Origin: Chloroflexota bacterium
GTDB taxonomy: Bacteria > Chloroflexota > Anaerolineae > Aggregatilineales > Phototrophicaceae
Length of the DNA stretch: 5,047 bases
Assembly (NCBI GenBank): GCA_023392115.1
Contig: JAEVZT010000532.1
Coordinates: 1 to 5,047, forward strand
Direction: 5' to 3'
In this document: positions 1 to 5,047 of the stretch, piece after piece
Numbering within the stretch: position 1 is the first letter of the stretch
How the letters are laid out: every line of letters begins with the position of its first letter
Program-made: the position numbers and the translations under genes
Notes under the pieces: generated by a model
Database searches by the model: none
The model's input: only the letters and a program-made list of their open reading frames with translations
Told to the model about the DNA's origin: nothing

Positions 1-891
1 GGGCTTGGCTGCGCGCCGATCGAACGCTGGGGCACGCCCGAACAGCAGGCGCGCTGGTTTCCCAAGCTGACCGCCGGCGAGCACCTCGGCGCGCTGGCGC
101 TGACCGAGCCAAACGCCGGCTCAGACCTGCTCAACGGTGTCCAGACGACGGCGCGGCGCGACGGCGACTGCTGGGTGATCGACGGCTCGAAAGCGTGGAT
201 CACGAATGCCGGACGCGCGCCGGTGATCAACGTCCTCTGCCGCACTGACCGCGAAGGCGGCACGCGCGGCTTCAGCATCATCCTCGTCGACACGACGGCG
301 GCGGGGCTGACGATCCACCCGCCCGAAAAGAAGATGGGCTTGAAAGGCTCGCCGACGCACATGCTCAGTTTCGATAACGTGCGCGTCCCGCTCGACTCGC
401 TGCTCGGTGAAGTCGGGCGCGGCTTCCACATGACGATGCAGACGCTCGACAATGGGCGCATCGGCATCGGCGCGTTGAGCATCGGGCTGGCGCAGGCGGC
501 GTTCGAAGAAGCCGTCAGGTAAGCGCAGCAGCGGCGCGCCTTCGGCAAGCCGATCGCCGAACATCACGCGATCCACTGGATGATTGCCGACGCCGCGCTC
601 GAAATCGACGCCGCGCGCCTGATGGTGCTGCGCGCCGCGTGGCTCAAAGATCAGGGCAAGGATTTCACCAAAGCCGCCGCGATGGGCAAGTTGATGGCGA
701 GTGAAGTCGCCGAAAAGGTGGCGCGCAACGCAATCCAGATTCACGGCAGCTACGGTTACAGCCGCGAGTTTCCAGTCGAGCGCATCTACCGCGATCAGCG
801 TCTGATGACGATTGGCGAGGGGACAAGCGAAATCCAGCGGCTGGTGATCGCGCGCCGGGTGCTTCAGGAAATGGCTACAACATCTCTTTGA
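1..891 (+). pseudogene. Acyl-CoA dehydrogenase, 5'-truncated by the window and interrupted by an in-frame TAA
   Basis: This is an FAD-dependent acyl-CoA dehydrogenase, which makes the alpha,beta-trans double bond in an acyl-CoA and passes electrons to electron-transfer flavoprotein. Frame 1 is open from base 1, so the first 80-90 or so residues of a usual 380-residue protein lie outside. Visible family marks are LTEPNAGSD (codons 36-44, first signature region), KKMGLKGS (codons 110-117) and RRAFGKPI after the stop. QIHGSYGYSREF through YRD fits the second PROSITE-type signature, and GEGTSEIQR carries the expected catalytic Glu (codon at 817-819). Both halves are in one frame, yet codon 174 (520-522) is TAA where relatives have Tyr in a YAxxR-type helix. 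One base change from TAC or TAT explains it. The 3' part keeps all expected residues, so any inactivation is recent, or the stop is a sequence error. Substrate class cannot be told. The last 17 bases overlap the convergent receiver gene. Family assignment is near certain; pseudogene status is not. Confidence -1.
520..522 (+). other. In-frame TAA nonsense codon within acyl-CoA dehydrogenase
   Basis: Reading frame 1 gives FEEAVR, then TAA, then AQQRRAFGKPIAEHHAI. Acyl-CoA dehydrogenases usually read A-x-x-Tyr-A-x-x-R-x-x-FG here, so TAA replaces a Tyr codon by a single third-base change. There is no frameshift on either side. The next in-frame ATG is at 580, which would skip the flavin- and substrate-contacting RRAFG segment, so a re-start would not rebuild a working enzyme. 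Confidence -1.
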
Positions 892-1225
892 GGCGCTGCG
901 ACAGGGCGTCCGGGTCGAATGGCTTGACGATGAAACACGTCGCGCCGGCGTCAACCGCCTCGTGTTCGACATCCATGCCCGATGTCATGACGATCGGCGT
1001 GCGCGAAAAATGCGTATCGCCGCGCAGCGCGCGGATGACTTCGATGCCATCGGTATCGGCGAGGTTGTAGTCGATCAGGAAGATGTCGGGAGGAAGCTGG
1101 CGAGCCTTCGTGAGCACATCGGAGCCACGCAGGACGGTGACGACCTGAAACCCGTCGAGTTCGAGAAGGGTTTGCAGCAGTTTTGACGTGGTGCGGTCAT
1201 CGTCAACGATGAAGACCGTCGGCAA
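875..1225 (-). CDS. Single-domain response regulator (CheY-like receiver)
   Basis: This 116-residue protein is a stand-alone receiver domain of the two-component phosphorelay type, presumably cytoplasmic. It opens with VFIVDDD, giving the Mg2+-binding acidic pair D8/D9. The phospho-acceptor is D52 in FLIDYNL, the switch Ser is S82 in VMTSG, and the conserved Lys is K101 in VKPF. All active-site residues are present and the protein ends right after helix 5, so there is no DNA-binding or enzymatic output domain. The start is TTG at 1225: an in-frame TGA lies five codons upstream (1238-1240), and a good AAAGGGG ribosome binding site sits 6 bases before TTG. The gene follows lon on the same strand across 63 bases containing a terminator. 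Its 3' end overlaps the convergent acyl-CoA dehydrogenase by 17 bases. No partner kinase is in the window, so its pathway (signalling, motility, phosphorelay) is unknown. Confidence -1.
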   Translation of the reverse strand: MPTVFIVDDDRTTSKLLQTLLELDGFQVVTVLRGSDVLTKARQLPPDIFLIDYNLADTDGIEVIRALRGDTHFSRTPIVMTSGMDVEHEAVDAGATCFIVKPFDPDALSQRLKEML

Positions 1226-1231
1226 CTTTGA

Positions 1232-1238
1232 CCCCTTT
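1232..1238 (-). promoter_or_regulatory. Ribosome binding site of the receiver gene (supports the TTG start)
   Basis: On the minus strand AAAGGGG lies 6 bases before the TTG at 1225. Because an in-frame TGA overlaps its upstream edge, this site fixes the TTG as the start. It begins within a few bases of the end of the upstream terminator's T-tract, so terminator and ribosome binding site are nearly fused. Confidence -1.
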
Positions 1239-1239
1239 C

Positions 1240-1274
1240 AAAAAAGACAGAGCGCGGCGAGTCACGCCGCGCTC
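1240..1274 (-). terminator. Intrinsic terminator after lon
   Basis: Read on the minus strand, 1274 to 1250 form a perfect 10-bp stem (GAGCGCGGCG / CGCCGCGCTC) with a 5-base loop TGACT. TGTC and then six T residues (1245-1240) follow. The hairpin begins 14 bases after the lon stop codon. This is a classical Rho-independent layout with a very G+C-rich stem and should end most transcripts coming from hsp20-lon. On the plus strand the A-run precedes the hairpin and no T-run follows, so it is not bidirectional. Confidence -1.
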
Positions 1275-1288
1275 CGAATGGACTCGCT

Positions 1289-3802
<2,514 letters not shown>

Positions 3803-3807
3803 GCGGT

Positions 3808-3813
3808 TTTCCT
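3808..3813 (-). promoter_or_regulatory. Ribosome binding site of lon, overlapping the hsp20 stop codon
   Basis: The minus strand reads TAGGAAAACCGC before the lon ATG. The TAG (3814-3812) is the hsp20 stop and its AG forms the first bases of the AGGAAA Shine-Dalgarno. Ribosomes finishing hsp20 therefore stand on the lon initiation region, which suggests translational coupling. Confidence -1.
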
Positions 3814-4231
3814 ATTCTCCCACGACGCGGATCCGACTTTCGGGGACGCGCGGCAGTTCGACCTGCAAGAAGCCGTCGCGGTAGCTTGCGCTGACCCCTT
3901 CCTGCTGGACTGCCCAATGGAAAGTCACTTCGACGCGAAATTCACCATAATTGATCTCAACCTGATGGTAGGCGGCATTCTGGAACGGGGGATGCTCGCG
4001 CATGCCCGTGATCACGAGCTGATTGGCGTTCAGCGCGACGTTGAAATCGTTCGCGCGCATGCCGGCGATCTCGACCAGCACGACGATCTTGTCCGCCAGC
4101 TCGATTACATCCGTCGGCGGCTCAAACCGCCGCCGTGTCAGCCAGACAGTGTATCCCTGAACCATCCACTGCCGCCCGGAACCGAGATCACTTGGACGTT
4201 TCTTCTCCTGCATGGAGCCTTCAGAAAACAT
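3812..4231 (-). CDS. Small heat-shock protein, Hsp20/alpha-crystallin family
   Basis: This 139-residue protein is an ATP-independent holdase chaperone that binds unfolding proteins in large oligomers in the cytoplasm. Its short N-terminal arm (about 1-37) is basic and hydrophobic. The alpha-crystallin domain begins at PPTDVIELADKIVVLVEIAG (39-58) and continues through LVITGMR (72-78) to the family hallmark ASYRDGFLQVELP (115-127), a version of A-x-Y-x-D-G-x-L-x-V-x-L-P. The tail carries I134-R-V136, matching the I-x-I/V motif that docks onto neighbouring dimers. At 105-106 it has His-Trp where many relatives have Leu-Pro. The ATG at 4231 has GAGGAAA at a good distance. An internal ATG (Met7, 4213) with a weaker AAGG is a possible alternative start. 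It is the first gene before lon, 9 bases away, so holdase and protease are made together. Regulation is probably heat or stress driven, but I found no CIRCE or HspR-type operator. Confidence -1.
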   Translation of the reverse strand: MFSEGSMQEKKRPSDLGSGRQWMVQGYTVWLTRRRFEPPTDVIELADKIVVLVEIAGMRANDFNVALNANQLVITGMREHPPFQNAAYHQVEINYGEFRVEVTFHWAVQQEGVSASYRDGFLQVELPRVPESRIRVVGE

Positions 4232-4237
4232 TGGGGA

Positions 4238-4244
4238 TTTCCTC
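4238..4244 (-). promoter_or_regulatory. Ribosome binding site of hsp20
   Basis: GAGGAAA on the minus strand, with its AGGA core 8 bases before the ATG at 4231, supports that start over the internal ATG at 4213, which has only a close-set AAGG. Confidence -1.
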
Positions 4245-4332
4245 GGCAGCTAGAAATAGTGTCTAGTCTACCTTGTATGTGTAAAAGAACTATAAGATTG
4301 GGACGGCTGAAAGCGCGAAAAAGGTCAGAATT

Positions 4333-4349
4333 GCATTAGAAATTAATGC
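4333..4349. repeat. Perfect 6-bp inverted repeat (operator or weak terminator)
   Basis: GCATTA-GAAAT-TAATGC is a perfect palindrome with a 5-base spacer, starting 7 bases after the hydrolase stop codon. In the minus-strand transcript it could form a weak A+U-rich hairpin. A five-T run (4322-4318) follows only about 10 bases later, which is too far for a standard terminator. It could equally be a repressor-binding dyad upstream of hsp20. The sequence does not decide. Confidence -1.
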
Positions 4350-4356
4350 GGGCGCG

Positions 4357-5047
4357 TCAAAACTCGTAAGTGTCGAAGTCCTTGCACAGGTAGATGGGAC
4401 CCGCGTAGACCTCGCGCGCCTCATCGATCAGGGGGCGGGGGTCGGTGTTCCACACCTGATAATGGATCAGGTAGAGCGATTTCGCCCCGGCTTCGGCAGC
4501 GATCTCGCCCGCCTGCCGCGCGCTTGAATGTCCCGCGCCCTTCCCCGCCGCCTCGTGGATCAGCATGTCGGCGTCGCGCGCCAGCTCAATCAATCCGGGG
4601 ATCGGCTCGGTGTCGCACGAATACGCGAGCACGTTGCCGTTGCGCTTATTCTCGATCCGCATGCCGATGGTCGGAATGAAATGGCGTGTCGGGAACGCGG
4701 TGATGCGGAAATCGTCGTTTTCCAACAGCGGCGCGTGGTTGCGCTCCTGAATGCGGTGGAAGGTCACCGGGAAGAAATTTGGCCACGTATCCCACGAGAA
4801 AAACATCATCATGTCTTCGACACGGTTGACGCAGTGGTTCAGACCGTAAACCCGCAGCGGCGCTTTGCGACCGAGCAGCCACATATGCATGAGCATGTTC
4901 GGCACGCCGGAAACGTGATCCGGGTGGAAGTGGGTCAGAATCATGTCTTGCAGCGACTCGTCACGGATGCCGAGCTTATGGATTTTCCCCAGCGGGTTTG
5001 AACCGCAGTCGACAAGAATCGGCGCGCTGTCGCCTTCGAGGATGAAG
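4357..5047 (-). CDS. Metallo-beta-lactamase-fold hydrolase, RNase Z-like, N-terminus outside window
   Basis: The frame stays open to the window edge, 34 codons beyond the internal ATG at 4944. The strand before that ATG reads FILEGDSAPILVDCG, a normal first strand of this fold, so the true start lies outside. Numbered from the internal Met, the di-metal site is THFHPDH (H5, H7, D9, H10), then H88 in PTRHF, D111 in SCDTEP and H161 in LIHY. HEAA (130-133) and GHSSARQAGEIA (138-149) match the HEAT and GHST blocks of RNase Z-type enzymes, and the C-terminal CKDFDTYEF resembles the usual final strand. RNase Z trims tRNA 3' ends, but the DCGSNPLGK segment differs from the usual DCGEGTQ of true RNase Z. 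A related phosphodiesterase or an unassigned hydrolase is therefore as likely. The fold is near certain; the substrate is unknown. It is 125 bases upstream of hsp20 and probably a separate unit. Confidence -1.
   Translation of the reverse strand, partial: FILEGDSAPILVDCGSNPLGKIHKLGIRDESLQDMILTHFHPDHVSGVPNMLMHMWLLGRKAPLRVYGLNHCVNRVEDMMMFFSWDTWPNFFPVTFHRIQERNHAPLLENDDFRITAFPTRHFIPTIGMRIENKRNGNVLAYSCDTEPIPGLIELARDADMLIHEAAGKGAGHSSARQAGEIAAEAGAKSLYLIHYQVWNTDPRPLIDEAREVYAGPIYLCKDFDTYEF

Larger units (their letters stand above)
4232..4356 (-). promoter_or_regulatory. Intergenic region, likely promoter of the hsp20-lon operon
   Basis: These 125 bases are visibly richer in A+T than the flanking genes and are the only sizeable gap upstream of hsp20 and lon. 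On the minus strand there is TATAGT (4294-4289), a 5/6 match to a -10 box but without a convincing -35. There is also TTTACA (4285-4280), a 5/6 match to a -35, with only a weak CACTAT (4261-4256) 18 bases on. A short direct repeat TAGAC-TAGAC lies at 4270-4261. No CIRCE (TTAGCACTC-N9-GAGTGCTAA) or clear sigma32 boxes are visible, so the exact promoter and its control are unresolved. Confidence -1.

Noticed and set aside
580..891. A separate small gene starting at ATG 580
   Set aside because: It is the same frame as the upstream dehydrogenase, it lacks a convincing ribosome binding site, and the residues between the stop and 580 still read as conserved dehydrogenase sequence.
121..972. Long open frame on the minus strand opposite the acyl-CoA dehydrogenase
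   Set aside because: Its translation is rich in Arg, Ala and Asp/His with no recognisable motif, as expected for the shadow of a G+C-rich gene. The plus strand encodes an unmistakable dehydrogenase.
4232..4356. CIRCE, HspR or sigma32 control sites upstream of hsp20
   Set aside because: I looked on both strands. The CIRCE and HspR half-sites are absent, and a CCCAATCT stretch only loosely resembles a sigma32 -10 box without a matching -35.
4357..4944. The hydrolase starting at the internal ATG 4944
   Set aside because: The frame continues upstream to the window edge and encodes a normal first strand and loop of the fold, while starting at 4944 would begin two residues before the first metal-binding motif.
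4528..5001. Plus-strand open frame of 157 codons opposite the hydrolase
   Set aside because: It is a shadow of the metallo-beta-lactamase gene, whose metal ligands are clear on the minus strand.

Overview
The window (about 60% G+C by eye) comes from a bacterial chromosome. It carries five protein-coding loci packed with very little spacing. One is on the plus strand: the 3' part of an acyl-CoA dehydrogenase gene. Four are on the minus strand, read right to left: a metallo-beta-lactamase-fold hydrolase cut by the window end, a small heat-shock protein of the Hsp20 family, the ATP-dependent protease Lon, and a single-domain response-regulator receiver. The general look of the Lon N-domain, the G+C-rich wobble bases and the Hsp20-Lon pairing suggest a member of Chloroflexota (Anaerolineae-like). 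This is an inference from sequence feel, not from a search.

Layout. Positions 1-891 (+) hold the acyl-CoA dehydrogenase, with its N-terminus outside the window and an in-frame TAA at 520-522 where the family normally has a tyrosine. Its last 17 bases overlap tail-to-tail with the end of the receiver gene (875-1225, -), which starts at TTG. Between the receiver gene and lon lies a textbook intrinsic terminator (stem 1250-1274, T-tract 1240-1245), placed directly before the receiver's ribosome binding site. lon fills 1289-3802 (-). Only 9 bases separate it from hsp20 (3812-4231, -), whose stop codon lies inside lon's Shine-Dalgarno sequence. A 125-base A+T-richer gap (4232-4356) is the likely hsp20-lon promoter region and contains a perfect 6-bp inverted repeat. 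The hydrolase occupies 4357 to the window end (-).

How the genes work together. hsp20 and lon look like a two-gene proteostasis operon: a holdase that keeps unfolded proteins soluble next to a protease that destroys them. The receiver gene sits just beyond the lon terminator, so it is transcribed by read-through or from a promoter at the end of lon. It has no histidine kinase or output domain nearby. The acyl-CoA dehydrogenase (fatty acid or branched-chain acyl-CoA oxidation) and the hydrolase are probably functionally unrelated neighbours.

I see no CRISPR array, mobile element, tRNA or rRNA, and no convincing new multi-gene system. The points most worth a second look are the nonsense codon in the dehydrogenase, the substitutions beside the Lon Walker A motif, and the terminator-before-RBS arrangement ahead of the receiver gene.
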